64,000 nt of DNA from Hydnum rufescens UP504 (lineage: Eukaryota > Basidiomycota > Agaricomycetes > Cantharellales > Hydnaceae). The position numbers were made by a program, and so were the translations under genes. The notes below the pieces were generated by a model, which saw only the letters and a list, made by a program, of their open reading frames with translations, had not been told where the DNA came from and searched no databases. Position 1 is the first letter of the stretch, and every line of letters begins with the position of its first letter. Where the stretch lies: the NCBI GenBank assembly GCA_014904985.1, contig MU128929.1, positions 273,663 through 337,662 on the forward strand. The letters run 5' to 3'. This document shows, piece by piece, positions 25,372 through 36,095 of this stretch.

Positions 25372-25376
25372 AAAAA
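25372..25376 (-). terminator. RNA polymerase III terminator
   Basis: Five T residues on the minus strand, 10 bases after the tRNA 3' end, as expected for Pol III termination. Confidence 0.65.
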
Positions 25377-25386
25377 GATATCCACT

Positions 25387-25469
25387 AGCCTGTGGCGGGA
25401 CTCGAACCCGCAACCTTGAGATTATGAGGCTTAAAAGTCTCACGCGCTAACCAATTGCGCCACACGGGC
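25387..25469 (-). tRNA. tRNA-Lys (UUU) with short intron
   Basis: Reads GCCCGTG at the 5' end and pairs with CACAGGC (one C-A mismatch at the fourth pair). The D arm is GCGC/GCGC. The anticodon stem TGAGA/TCTCA encloses CTTTTA, an intron of about nine bases (AGCCTCATA) and the final loop base. The variable loop is AGGTT and the T arm is GCGGG-TTCGAGT-CCCGC. The loop CTTTTAA gives anticodon UUU. A Leu (UAA) reading is less likely because the perfect 5-bp anticodon stem and 5-base variable loop then fail. CCA is not encoded, as usual in eukaryotes. Confidence 0.8.
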
Positions 25470-26004
25470 ATATTAATAGTGTCCCCAGTGACTCTAAGTC
25501 CAGCATAGAATCTGACCATGGCTGGAAATCAGATACATCCGCATTGATCACCCAAAATTGGCCCTGTGGCCAGACATCCCTCCCTCGGCCGAAATTTCAC
25601 GGGTCTGCATGCCTCCCTGGGCGGTGCATGTTCCACGGACAGTTGACAATACTGTATGACAGTGTATGTTGAGGGCCGCTTGGAATAAGCACCCGCGATT
25701 CGGACTGAGGGCTATGAGATTCAACTTACACACGAAATATCTAAGTGTCTGTTTGACTCTTGATGGTGCTTACGCTCAATGCAATGTGCGATGGAGAAGT
25801 CGACTCCTCAAACAGTAGTAGGTTCTTCTCGATATTTAAGCTGTAGGCCACCGGAGATCTCCGGTATCAAGGCTGGAGATTCCCGGTGTTGAGTAAACCC
25901 AAGAGACAAAACCAAGGTGAACGAAACAGCCTGGTCTGCGCAATAAATCAATAGGCCAGTCTAACCCTAGGCCTTCCATTGATGTCACGTAGAGATTAAC
26001 CTCC
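25470..26004. other. intergenic region upstream of LSM6
   Basis: 535 bp containing no recognisable gene. Only short frames are present, and none matches a known family or another part of the window. It probably holds the LSM6 promoter. Confidence 0.45.
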
Positions 26005-26432
26005 ATGTCTGAATCCCCCCCACCCCCTCCCGATTCGCCGCCTCCAGAACTGCCTACTGGCTGGTCCACCATCGTCTGGCTCGCCTACTGATTTCTTGAA
26101 AAACGTGGTTGGAAAACGTGTCGTGGTGCGACTCGTGTCCGGTGTGGATTACCGCGGTATTTTTTGTTTCTATAATTATTTTTATATGCAGTTGAGTGAT
26201 AAGCCCTTCGCCTTCAGGTGTCCTGTCGTGCTTGGACGGTTTCATGAATATCGCGCTGGAGCAGACAGAGGAACACGTAAACGGCCGAGTGACGAACCGG
26301 TATGGAGACGCGTTTATTCGAGGAAATAATGGTGAGATATCTATCTCTTCTCGTCACCGTTCGAATCCCTAATGATCATCCAAAAACGTTCGTCTAATAG
26401 TATTGTATATTTCGGCTGCAGAAACATTATAA
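26005..26432 (+). CDS. LSM6: U6 snRNA-associated Sm-like protein LSm6
   Basis: Subunit of the Lsm2-8 ring (U6 snRNA binding, nucleus) and Lsm1-7 ring (mRNA decapping, cytoplasm). The Sm fold is complete across three exons: SPTDFLKNVVGKRVVVRL and SGVDYRG, an intron at 26,157-26,217, then VLSCLDGFMNIALEQTEEHV and YGDAFIRGNN, an intron at 26,332-26,400, then VLYISAAETL and a stop at 26,430-26,432. The RNA-contacting words DGFMN and RGNN are present. The likely start (26,005, MSESPPPP) is out of frame by one base with the Sm domain. The change falls in the C-rich stretch 26,014-26,031, a likely homopolymer miscount. The 3' end lies 52 bp from the end of the convergent ABCD gene. Confidence 0.92.
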
Positions 26433-26483
26433 ATATAACAGGGAAAATAGGGGACACATACAGTATCGTACAGCGAACGTGAA

Positions 26484-29400
26484 TCAGGAAGTATTGGGGA
26501 GCTTAACTGAAACACCCAACTCAGCTGCAACGTCTTTCAGGCGAGCCTCCCATGTTGCAACTTCATTTAGTTGCGCTTCCAGCGAAGCAATCTCTCGTTC
26601 CACGCCTACACTCTGTTCCTCCGTACCAACACGAGTCACGTTCCACCCGCCAGTGGCGTCGCCTCGCAGCGTAAGGACACTTGTATGATACTTGGTCAGT
26701 GATGGACTAACACAGCAGGTTGGGGTTAGCAAAGGCAGAATGGATCGAGTATGAAACCACCCATACCGATGAGAAATTGTGATCAGTGTGATGCCTAAAT
26801 CTTTCGCATGTTGATACATTAACCCCTCCACGTCGGTTGATACTGCGCTTGTGCACTCTGTTGGGAATGAAGACCTTGAGAGATTCAATCGAAGCAGGTG
26901 AATGGAAATGTTGACGAACCATCGAGTACAGCGAATTTGGGGCAATGGTAAAACAAACGGGCCATACCCATCTGCTCGCGAATGAAATCAACGACAAGCC
27001 AAACGGATAGGATGCGGACTGCGCAATACACACCCGCTGCTTCTCTCCACCGCTCAAGACGTCTCGCCATTCCTTCTGCGTTGTCCAGCCGCCTTCGCGG
27101 TCTGGAAGATATGCTAGATGAACAACCTCCAGGATTTGCATCAAGTCTTCATCACTTCGACCGGAAGCCATGAACTGAGAATAGGAATGAGGATAGGTGA
27201 TCCTAAATGGAACCATCCATCAATATTTTGTGAAACCGGACTCGCGCGCGCATCAGAGACTCAACTGATCGCGTAGTGTCCCAACAACCATGTAGGCCTT
27301 CTGCGGGACGACGAACAGTCCGCTGACGCCTCTCACCGGGCGGCGTAACACTCCATCATCCGACTCCCATAATCCGGAGAGCACTCGTGCAATCGCGGTC
27401 TTGCCCACCCCGTTCTAATAAAATGGAGGGCTATCAGCCTTTGTCGCCCATTGACTCAAGGGATACTCACAGGGCCAGTGATCATGAGATGATCGCCCCT
27501 AGAAATGACGATTTTCAACGGCTCCACGAGACTTCCCCCCAGCCCATAATTACGGGAGCTAGAATCCTCAGATTCGAACATGTTGGCACCACGTACTTTC
27601 CGTTCAGGGATACTGACACCAACGCCATCCAGCTCGACGTGATCAGATTCGACGAAATCCTTAATGGCTGGTAGGGCGTGCAATGTAGAGAGGAGCGTGT
27701 ACACCCGAGTCGTAAGACCTGCGAGCTCCAGGAGGTCCTTGTAAGCATACATCAGGCGACCACCAGCGTCGGCAATGGATAAGAGGAGGCGCCGGTTCGA
27801 GATATAATCTAACAAGAGGGTTACGATGTCATAGATCACGCGGGTGATAACAACCGATCTGACCTTCGGTTCTGGACGCTATGGCATTGTCAGGTTTGAT
27901 AAAGCCCTCCGCGAAAGGAGCTTGCGCTTGGACGCCAATGTTGCGCCTCGGCCTCAGCATTACTGGAATTGAAATAAGGCAGTAGCCCATAGCAGACCAC
28001 AAGTACTAGTAAGTAGTACGTGTCAAAGAAGGGAGACGAGACCGCGGGTGCCTATCCTCACCTTGATGAAGAAGTCTATGTATATCGGGACATACGTGTC
28101 ATGAAGTCAAGTCCTGAGGGGCAAGAGTGCGCTCGATCTTACCTTCGGTCCATTCATATGCAATTCGAATCTGGCGAAAACCTGTGTCATTCGGAGACCA
28201 GATACTTGGCATGGTCTTCATACCTTCACAATCGAATTTACGTGGCTCATCAGCCGCGAGTAAGCGCGCCAAAGGATATCCCGCTCAGTCCGCCCACCAT
28301 CGTAAAATCTGATTTCAGAGTTCAGAAACAATCAATTCCACACGGTATGAGTATGGGCATCCGCGTTGCGTTAACTTACGCGATTTCTTCCGCCTCACGG
28401 CCGGCTCTGGCAACACCCCCTCGGTATTCCCCTTCCAAACGTGACTGGGGGCAATTTGAACATGGAAAATCAAGAGGAGAAAATTGATCCAAACTCACTT
28501 CGACAGCAGCCATACGAGCGAAAGCTGGAGTGACCGAACGTAAAAGGGAAGAACTGACCAAATAATTCGCCCACAGGAAGATGCTTCCCAAAGGACCTAG
28601 TGATCGAGATATTTGTGCTGTGAAGATGACCATATCTAATGCAGGCTTCATAACGTTGCCACTATTAGAATGGGCGTCAACAATGATGAAGCTGGTAAAT
28701 ATCAGCCTGGATCCTCACTAGAGTGCGGCGAGGGAATCGCAAAATGCAGCGATGTCGGCAGTGATATATCTGAATCATACCGTGATGAGCGAGGGGATGC
28801 GATAACATTGAGGCGGATATGCTTACTGGTCAACGCCCTCGAGACCACCTTCAAGGCCAACTCGATAGTAACGGAGATTAGGGGCAGATTGTAAATACAA
28901 ATCATGTGTATAGCGAGTGAGTCGAGTGCGAAGGCGCAAAGACAGTTTAGATTGGAGATGATGTATCTAAAAAGGAAACGTGAATTAATCATGATTTATT
29001 AGCGTAGAGGGCTCTTACCATAGAATTCGTATATGTACTAGGGATGGCGAGTGCGAACCACCAGCCGAGGCCACGGATAAAGCCTTTTGCCATCGGCGCT
29101 GACCAAATCCCTGACAATACGTCCATCCAGACGCGCGACGGCTACGCTCAGGAGCGTCCGTAACATTAGGAATGACGAATGTAGGAGGACGATGAAAACC
29201 TCCTTAGACCGCCAATGGGGGAATGCAAGACGTAAAACAGCCCAGAGCTGACGCATGAACATTCCATCGACAGATGCCTTCTTGCTTGTCTGTGTAGCCC
29301 TGACTACGGGGAACAGCTTGGCCCCACGAGAGAGTGTATCAGCCTTGGTAGGTTCGATCCGAACCTGCGAAACCACAGAGAGCGTTATGAGGGCAACTTG

Positions 29401-29670
29401 GAGGTCGCACCGGATCTTTCATTTGTTCACCTTGGATACACGTCCGCGGAAGGGCACGAACAGAGTAGTGCTCCCGTCTGCTTCTTCCCTGTACACTTCC
29501 TGACGGGCTTGCTCTAGTTGTGCGTCTGTGAGGCGACCACCATAAGGATTGATGGATTTTGGCCAGGACGCCGGTATGTGGGACCGAAGGATGACGAGGA
29601 TCGCAGCAATAAGGGCCAGCGACTTCTGGCGCTCATGTGAGATGTTGAACGAGGACAAGACTCCCGGCAT
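26484..29670 (-). CDS. peroxisomal ABCD-type half transporter (fatty acyl import)
   Basis: Half-size ABC transporter of the ABCD/PXA group, which imports long-chain acyl-CoA into peroxisomes for beta-oxidation. It is intron-rich. In order: N-terminal helix (SLALIAAILVIL), YGGRLTDAQLEQA, transmembrane domain (FLMLRTLLSVAVARLDG, GVDQYITADIAAFCDSL, PALDMVIFTAQISRSLGPLG), the EAA-like loop EYRGGVARAGREAEEIAFYD, SNRRLLLSIADAGGRLMYAY, then the ATPase domain. Walker A NGVGKTA is at about 27,379-27,414, the signature is LSGGEKQR, and Walker B KFAVLDECTSAVS is created by splicing an intron that starts right after LD. The H-loop is TISHR. Splice phases fit throughout. One extra A in the run at 29,086-29,089 breaks the frame after SADGK, although GFIRGLGWWFALAIPSTYTN follows immediately; this is probably a consensus error. 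I cannot decide between PXA1 and PXA2 orthologues. Confidence 0.9.
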
Positions 29671-30042
29671 TGTACACCTGGAGAACAGTCAACCCCTCTT
29701 CTGTGTGGCAGAATAATTAACCTGTCGAATGGAAGTGACAGACACGCTGTAACTTCTTGCCGTTCTCAAGATCCGGATCCAACCAACCGTGGGGACTGGG
29801 GATGTGGCCCTCGGAGTCAGGCCTGAACGTCTCCATTCTCCTGCGATTTCAGGTAACAACAATGCAGAATAATACAATATCTATCCCGACGTAGAATTAC
29901 AAGAATACATGGTAATTTAACAAATTCTAAGTACCAGAAAAAAATCATTGGGGCGGGGACAGCACCTGTCTCCTAGCCCAAGAACGGCGAAGTGAGCGCT
30001 GGGCTGGATAATCTCGCACCCAGGGAGGATCCGGTTACGAGA
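29671..30042. other. intergenic region upstream of the ABCD gene
   Basis: 372 bp between the ABCD start and the 3' end of the chitinase gene, both on minus. Contains no recognisable gene; presumably the ABCD promoter. Confidence 0.5.
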
Positions 30043-31368
30043 CTACAAACCTCTAAGGACAAGCACGCAAACCAACTGCATGAGCAATAAAGATAGGATT
30101 CTTGGATTCTGAATTCGGTTCCCGGAGCCAAACACGGGCCAAGTAGTGCCCCGTACAATAATGATCCACGAGCTCATAGCATCGGGGTACTATGAAGATA
30201 GCATCAGTGCGCACAGAAAATGGAATCGTACTATCCAAATCTCACCTCCCAGACCATCACACCGCCATTAAACCCCTTAGCATGAGCCGAGACAAGGCAT
30301 GTGCTGAGAGTTGCTGGGTCCATGTATCCATTCTCGGCATCACTGCGCACACCGATTTTCCCAATCACTATCTAAGGGTGAAAGACACGATGAGCCGACA
30401 GAGCTAAGTATGTAATCGATCCAAGTGCCAAACCTTGCTCAGACTGATACCACCGGCAGCGATCTGGAATACAGCAGTTTGCGGCCAAGCAGAAGAGGAG
30501 GCAGTGAAAAGACCACGGCATGTGGTGTATTCCGTATCTCCCTGATTGTAAAACTATCCAGACAACGAGATCAAGAGATGCCTCACACGCAGCACTTCGG
30601 GGGGATATGAACCTGAATATTATACCAATCGATAGCGCTGCCTGCCTCCTGGTTGACTTTGAGGTAGGCTCCAGCCGTATAAATAGGTGAGAACCAGGGA
30701 GCGACGGCTAGAGAACGACGAAATCAGCGGAAAGATGATATAGATGTACAGAGAGTAGACACGACTAACGGGCATGTGTGATAATATAGTCGCCAGCAGG
30801 CAATGCCGCCCGCAAGGTATGTGTAAAATCGATGAGCCATTGTTCAGCTACGCCATTGGCAGCGTCCATAGCGGCAAAGTCCTCGAAGTCCACATCGATG
30901 CCATCAAGACCCCATTGCTGTACCCACGCGGCCATTGAATTGGCAGTGGCTATTGCATCTGCGCCGGCGCTTACGGGAGCATCCGTCGAACCAAAAGCGG
31001 ATACCATGAGCTTGATGCCAGCATCAGAGAAGACAGACTTAGAAGCAATGCGAGTCGTATTATCGAGGAGAGTCCATTCCAGGGCTTGGTCAGCCGCACC
31101 AGAGAGTAGAAGGAACGATAAAAACAAAACATTGTATCCCCGAACCCGAGAAAGGTCAGGCAAACCATTTTCGCCTCCAACCCATGCATCCCTGGAACAA
31201 TCATAAGGGGGTATTATACAACTAAAGATGCACAGTTCCCCACCAGTAGATAGCCCAGTGAGGGGCCGACTGCACAGATTCATTATTCACGCCGGCAGTT
31301 AACAAGGCAGATGAGGGTATGATTGAGATGGCCACAAGGAAAATGAGGGCAAGCAAATTTGAGTTCAT
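30043..31368 (-). CDS. secreted GH18 chitinase-type glycoside hydrolase
   Basis: Glycoside hydrolase family 18, which cleaves beta-1,4 GlcNAc linkages in chitin or related glycans by substrate-assisted catalysis. The start at 31,368 gives a signal peptide (MNSNLLALIFLVAISIIPSSA). An intron then joins in phase to WAIYW-DAWVGGENGLPD. The TIM-barrel motifs are present: KLMVSAFGS, the catalytic DGIDVDFED (near 30,880-30,906, with the acid/base glutamate), IDWYNIQFYNQG formed over an intron, and GFNGGVMVWEYPD. At least five exons are needed. The catalytic domain runs to SSWIIIVRGTTWPV; the frame then continues about 27 residues to a stop at 30,043. No chitin-binding module is seen. The first exon and promoter are duplicated at 57.9-58.3 kb. 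Confidence 0.85.
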
Positions 31369-31589
31369 TACGGTCCCCACCGTGACCTCGAACGAAGGAA
31401 GAGCTGGACGTGCCGCACCTGGCGGTGGGAAGATGGAGGCGTGTTGACAGCATGGTCTGCATACAAATTACCACAAAAAGGGCTCGCCAAGGGCCGGAGT
31501 TGAGCGCTGCGCTTTATTATCCTTGAGAAACCTGTTGTTGCCAGCCATTCATGCTAAGAGTCCAAGTATCCAACACACGACCACAATAG

Positions 31590-32720
31590 CGAGATTTTTC
31601 GGGGATTGCCTATTCCAGCTTCCGAAGGAAAGCACAATAATCTCAGTGCTGCGACGACCAGCACCTCCGCGAATTTCGTGCACCTAGCAGCCTTTGCCCG
31701 TCCCTCAACCATCCCTCTGAAACTCGTGATTCGCCCAGGCTTCTGAATACGACCATGGTGCGCTGACTTCGTCCTTAGACGGCAGCTCATAGTTCGTGTA
31801 CGTTGAATATGCGTTTGCCCAGATTGTCGTTGTGTCCTCGCCACGTTCAATAACCTGTTCACCTGTTCACACTCCTGCAATTGGATATACCGGGTCTCCC
31901 CTTTAAATTCTGATAAAGTGACTCTGGAGTCTTGGAATCAGGGTTTTACTTCTCAAGGCATCAGACCTCACTGATATAGTACTTCCGACGTCGCGAGAAT
32001 GAATCCAAGAATCTGGCCGTGTACGTTCATCGAAGGCGAGACGAACTCTGGAATCAGCACTTCTACTCCCCATAGGTACCTCTTCATAAGGGTTCGAATT
32101 CTATGAATCCTGGCCTGCGGCAAGTTTCCTCAGCCCCGCTCCCCATTGTTGGCAAGAAAGGAAAGAACGTATCTTAGACGGGGTCTCTACTGTTTTCGAA
32201 GGGGCAGGTGTGAACATCCAGAGCCTTACAAACGGGTCTTTGAGGAACAGATTTCTGGTGAGTGATTCCATCGCGTGGAACAGCGTGAATGCCCTGTCGG
32301 TTTCGCTTCCTCCTGTGACGCCCTACAAATTGTTCTTCTGCGGCGTCGACCTTGTCTACGGTTTTCAGCTCGTCTCACCCTCAGTGTTCGCTGTATGCCG
32401 ACATTGGGGTTTCTGGGAGCTCCTTTAGAAACATTGGTGTGAGCGGATGCGTAACTGGTATCCCCATATTGGATTCCGAGGCGGTACGGAATAGGTTACA
32501 CGTACGCTGGTATTGGAAACTTTGTGCGTTGGTTTGTCAAACCACATTTCACCTTCACACATTTATTTGTAGCAGTGATGGAGGGCAGGGGGCCGCTGAT
32601 ACCGAGAATTTAGCGGTGGGTACCCTAATAACACTTCGTCCTCCCTTTGCACCTAGAGCTTGCCTACCTAGGGCCACGACCATCAAAGTGGCGGAATTGA
32701 AGCAGCAGAATTGTCAATGA
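31590..32720 (+). repeat. degenerate copy of blocks B and E
   Basis: Matches, in order, 59.36-60.6 kb and (with rearrangement) block B 15.0-15.87 kb followed by 16.9-17.3 kb. Examples are cgtccctcaaccatccctct and cacattggggtttctgggag, and the end gaataccctaataac-like words. No usable gene remains. It directly follows the chitinase 5' flank, as does its paralogue at 58.3 kb, so the two places are one segmental duplication. Confidence 0.6.
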
Positions 32721-33335
32721 CGAAACCATAAGGGTAAGTCACGACGACGAAGTGGTGAGAGACACTCAGTATGAACGAAGTTGAGCTAGCCGAAGATGAA
32801 TGAGCAAAGAACCGAAACCATAAGGGCAAGTCATGACGACGAAGTCCTAAGTGACAAGTATCCCCAGTCCACTGTACATAGATATCACCTTTAAGTTGAT
32901 CGCGCGCCGTTAGGAAACACAAGTTATCATTCGGTACCAAAAAAGGGCACAGGACGAATGATGGTGGCAAGAGAGCTGTACATGTTGCCTAAAGTACGAG
33001 GGAGGCTATCATAACAAAGACTAGTCGATACTCGTGTCGGCCATCACCCCGACGAGACCTAAGCCTGAATGAGGGAAGTGCCCACAAAGTCGCCAATAAG
33101 CTGGACAGTGACAAAAGGCCATAAGCACCTGAAGGGCGAGAGGAAAGAAAAGGAAACAGACAAACCCAATCGCCGAGTCAACCAGCCAGAGCCCCGCCTC
33201 CACCAACAATCGGCGAGACAATAAAGGTGTGTAGTAGGAGAGCAAGACAAGACAAGGAGGCGAAAGCGATCCACCTCTCCACCTCGCCGACGTCCCCGGA
33301 AAGAAGTTCGTGGTAAATGAATTTCGGGTGCCCTC

Positions 33336-34910
33336 CTAGGCAAGGACCGGATTGAGGTGGGCATGCTGGAAGCGCTTGGTCTCGTGGAGGACCTTCATGA
33401 TGAAGGAGATGGGGGTCACGTAAGTCACGTCGGAGGAATCAATGGTGCCGGAACCACTAGTGAGGATGCCACCAACGCGGCCAAAGACATCGGCGACGCA
33501 AGACCCGGAGTCCCCTTTGGCGGAGAACGCGCCCGAAGCCTTGTTGATGGGAATGACCGGCCACTCCCTCGACTCCTTGTACTGGCCGGCGAGATCGGTG
33601 CGGATGAAAGATACAACGTGGTTCGCCTTGCCGATGGTCGTATCAGTCATGGCACCATTTTTGAAGACGATCAAGCATGACTCGCCATCGGCGTCAAGCA
33701 TGGGCGGTTTCAAGAGGGCGCTCTCAGGGACCTGGCCTTGGAGGATCACAAGACGGTTAACGGGGAATTTGAAGGAAGTGGGGCTGGTGGGGTGCAGATA
33801 AACTCTGTCCATAAATTCCTGGCGCGTGTACTTATTACCTATGTTGATGGTGTTGCCGCGGTAGTTGTTGGCGTCAAGCTTACCCACGTCGATCTTGATG
33901 ACGGCGAGGTCCAGAGTGTACTGACCAGGGTCGGTGGAGAAGACGATGGGAGGAGCCCAGGCGAGCTTCCCAAAGACACGCTTCTCCCTCCCCTCCCATT
34001 GAGTAGCAATCTCGTGGTGGAAGGCCCCGAGTGCCTCCAGCCCCCTCTCCGCCTTCTGCAAATCCTGCTCCGCCTCCCTGGCCAACATGGGGTCATCCAT
34101 GTCTTCGACCAACTCGATCCTCTCCTTGGCATCAGTGATCGCGACCTCGTGGCCCTTAATCTCATAGTCGATGACGGCGAGCTTGTTGTTGAAAGCAGAG
34201 GTGCCAAGGACCATCACATCTTCACGCGTCTTACGCTCGTTCTTGCGCTCATACTCCTTGTTGTCGTCGAGAGGGAGGACAACATGCCGGGCAGTGACAA
34301 GGTAGATGGCCTTGTCGTCCCCGCCGGCGCTGACGTAGAACCCGCCTGTTCCCTCGGCCCAGGGCCTATCCTTAGCGGAAATCGGGATGCCGAGGGTCGC
34401 AGTGTACGGGTTGCGAGTGCTGAAAGTTGGGTCGGGAAAGACGACGGGATCAAGGAACCTATTGCCCACCTGTCTCATAACGCGAGACTCCCTGATTTCT
34501 ACGTGGTAGTCGTGGATGCCATAAGTGTCGATGAACTTGCGGCATTCGAGGGCGACGATGCTGCCCTCCTTGAAGCTGAGCGCCCCGAACTCGACACCAA
34601 TCCAGACGATGACCAGGCTGGAGGACTGTCCGACTTCGGCAATACGAAGTGCATCGATACTAGTCCAATTCACACACATCGTGTTCAGGCCACGGCGAAG
34701 GCGGTCGGCTAAACCATAGTCCCAAGCACTAACGAGGGGGTGATCACCCAGCGGCCTCAGCTCTTTCAGGATAGGGTGGGCCTCGGGACCAGTTGGAAAG
34801 TCGAAGGGGCCGGGTCTGGTGGTAGCGATGAGGGGTGGTTTGGAGGGCAAGCCCCTGTAGTAGATATCAGACAGGGTCTTGGTCACCACGAACGGGGTGG
34901 GTTCCGTCAT
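33336..34910 (-). CDS. intracellular trypsin-fold (PA-clan) serine protease, copy 1
   Basis: 524 residues from MTEPTPFVV; the frame is open for 83 codons further upstream, but that part reads like flank. The catalytic triad can be placed: His209 in LVTARHVV, Asp334 in YTLDLAVIKID, and Ser468 in KGDSGSC. No signal peptide is present, so a cytoplasmic or nuclear location is expected. A charged, probably coiled-coil insertion of about 120 residues separates His and Asp (EDMDDPMLAREAEQDLQKAERG). The first 150 residues form a conserved domain of unknown role (RPLGDHPLVSAWDYGL). Such standalone intracellular PA-fold proteins are known in agaricomycetes as hypothetical proteins. Substrate unknown. 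The gene appears intronless, with strong codon bias and high GC. Confidence 0.75.
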   Translation of the reverse strand: MTEPTPFVVTKTLSDIYYRGLPSKPPLIATTRPGPFDFPTGPEAHPILKELRPLGDHPLVSAWDYGLADRLRRGLNTMCVNWTSIDALRIAEVGQSSSLVIVWIGVEFGALSFKEGSIVALECRKFIDTYGIHDYHVEIRESRVMRQVGNRFLDPVVFPDPTFSTRNPYTATLGIPISAKDRPWAEGTGGFYVSAGGDDKAIYLVTARHVVLPLDDNKEYERKNERKTREDVMVLGTSAFNNKLAVIDYEIKGHEVAITDAKERIELVEDMDDPMLAREAEQDLQKAERGLEALGAFHHEIATQWEGREKRVFGKLAWAPPIVFSTDPGQYTLDLAVIKIDVGKLDANNYRGNTINIGNKYTRQEFMDRVYLHPTSPTSFKFPVNRLVILQGQVPESALLKPPMLDADGESCLIVFKNGAMTDTTIGKANHVVSFIRTDLAGQYKESREWPVIPINKASGAFSAKGDSGSCVADVFGRVGGILTSGSGTIDSSDVTYVTPISFIMKVLHETKRFQHAHLNPVLA

Positions 34911-36095
34911 AGTGAGACGTTCGGTGGCAGACGGAAGGTCGTTCGAAAGGGTGGCTGTGTGAGGGAGGGGGGGGTACTGCAACGCCTCGTCCTCGCGGGT
35001 CGGCTGGAAGGCTATGGCAACCTTAGAGAGGTCCACTGAACAAAGGGCAAACAAAGGTTGGTAGGGGAAGGGGGTGAAAGAGTGAAAACGAAACGCACTA
35101 GTAGTTATAGATGCTGTGCACGGTTGACAACCGAGATCAAGTCTACACGGGCAATCCAAGTAATAGTTAATTTAAGGGCTAGCAAGCCTGTTGCGTTCGA
35201 TCGCCAGGGAGTCCTCTTCTACGCGGATGCACTGGGCGTGAGAGACTGTGGAGCGATTGCTCCGCCGGTCTCACACCTGCCGCCCTTACGGCCAAGCTAG
35301 TAGTGGATGGGTCCGGGGAGGGGAGCGGGGAAGAGAGACTTCAACCCTTGGGCTAGACAATGCGGATGTCCCAGTCATCGAATCGCTCAGTTGTCGGAAG
35401 CAAACACGGCTTCGGCCGCTCTCCCAGTAATTGACCCCTCCTTCATAGGAGTCTGCATTGCCGAATCTAGCTAAGATGAATGAGCAAAGAAGGCTCAACG
35501 CCGAAACCATAAGGGCAAGCCATGACGACAAAGTGGTCGGAGAAGCAGTCAGGGAGACGTCGTAATCAAAGTCCCCAATCGCGAGAGACTATACTAAGTC
35601 CCTTGCAGCTTTCAAGCACTAAGCTAAGTGACTTTAGCTAGATATCGCCCTTAAGTTGATCGCGTGCAGGTTAGGAAACACGAGTTATCATTCGGCACCA
35701 AAAGGCAAAGGACCGAAGATGGATCGCAAGAGAGCTATGTTGCTCAAAGTACGAGAGAGGCTACGATCATAAAGACTAGTCAATACTCGTGTATATTTGT
35801 GTCGGCCACCCCAACGAGACCAAAGGCCTGAACAAGGGAAGTACCCACGAAGTCGCCAACAAGCTAGACAGTGACAAAGGGCTGTAAGCACATGAAGGGG
35901 GAGAGGAAAGAAAAGAAAACAGACGAACCCAATCACTGAGTCAACTAGCCAGAGCCCGCCTCCACCAGCAATCGGCGTGACAATAAAGGAGTGTAGGAGG
36001 AGAGCAAGACAAGACAAGGAGGCGAAAGCGATCCACCTCTCCACCTCGCCGACGTCCCCGGAAAGAAGTTCGTGGTAAATGGATTCGGGTGCCTC

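Noticed and set aside
25387..25469. tRNA-Leu (UAA)
   Set aside because: It would need a long variable arm and loses the perfect TGAGA/TCTCA anticodon stem.
33738..34712. 324-codon plus-strand open frame antisense to protease copy 1 (and 376 codons at 36,339-37,469)
   Set aside because: It is the reverse complement of a high-GC, biased coding sequence. It carries no domain and is not conserved as protein between copies, whereas the minus strand keeps the catalytic motifs.
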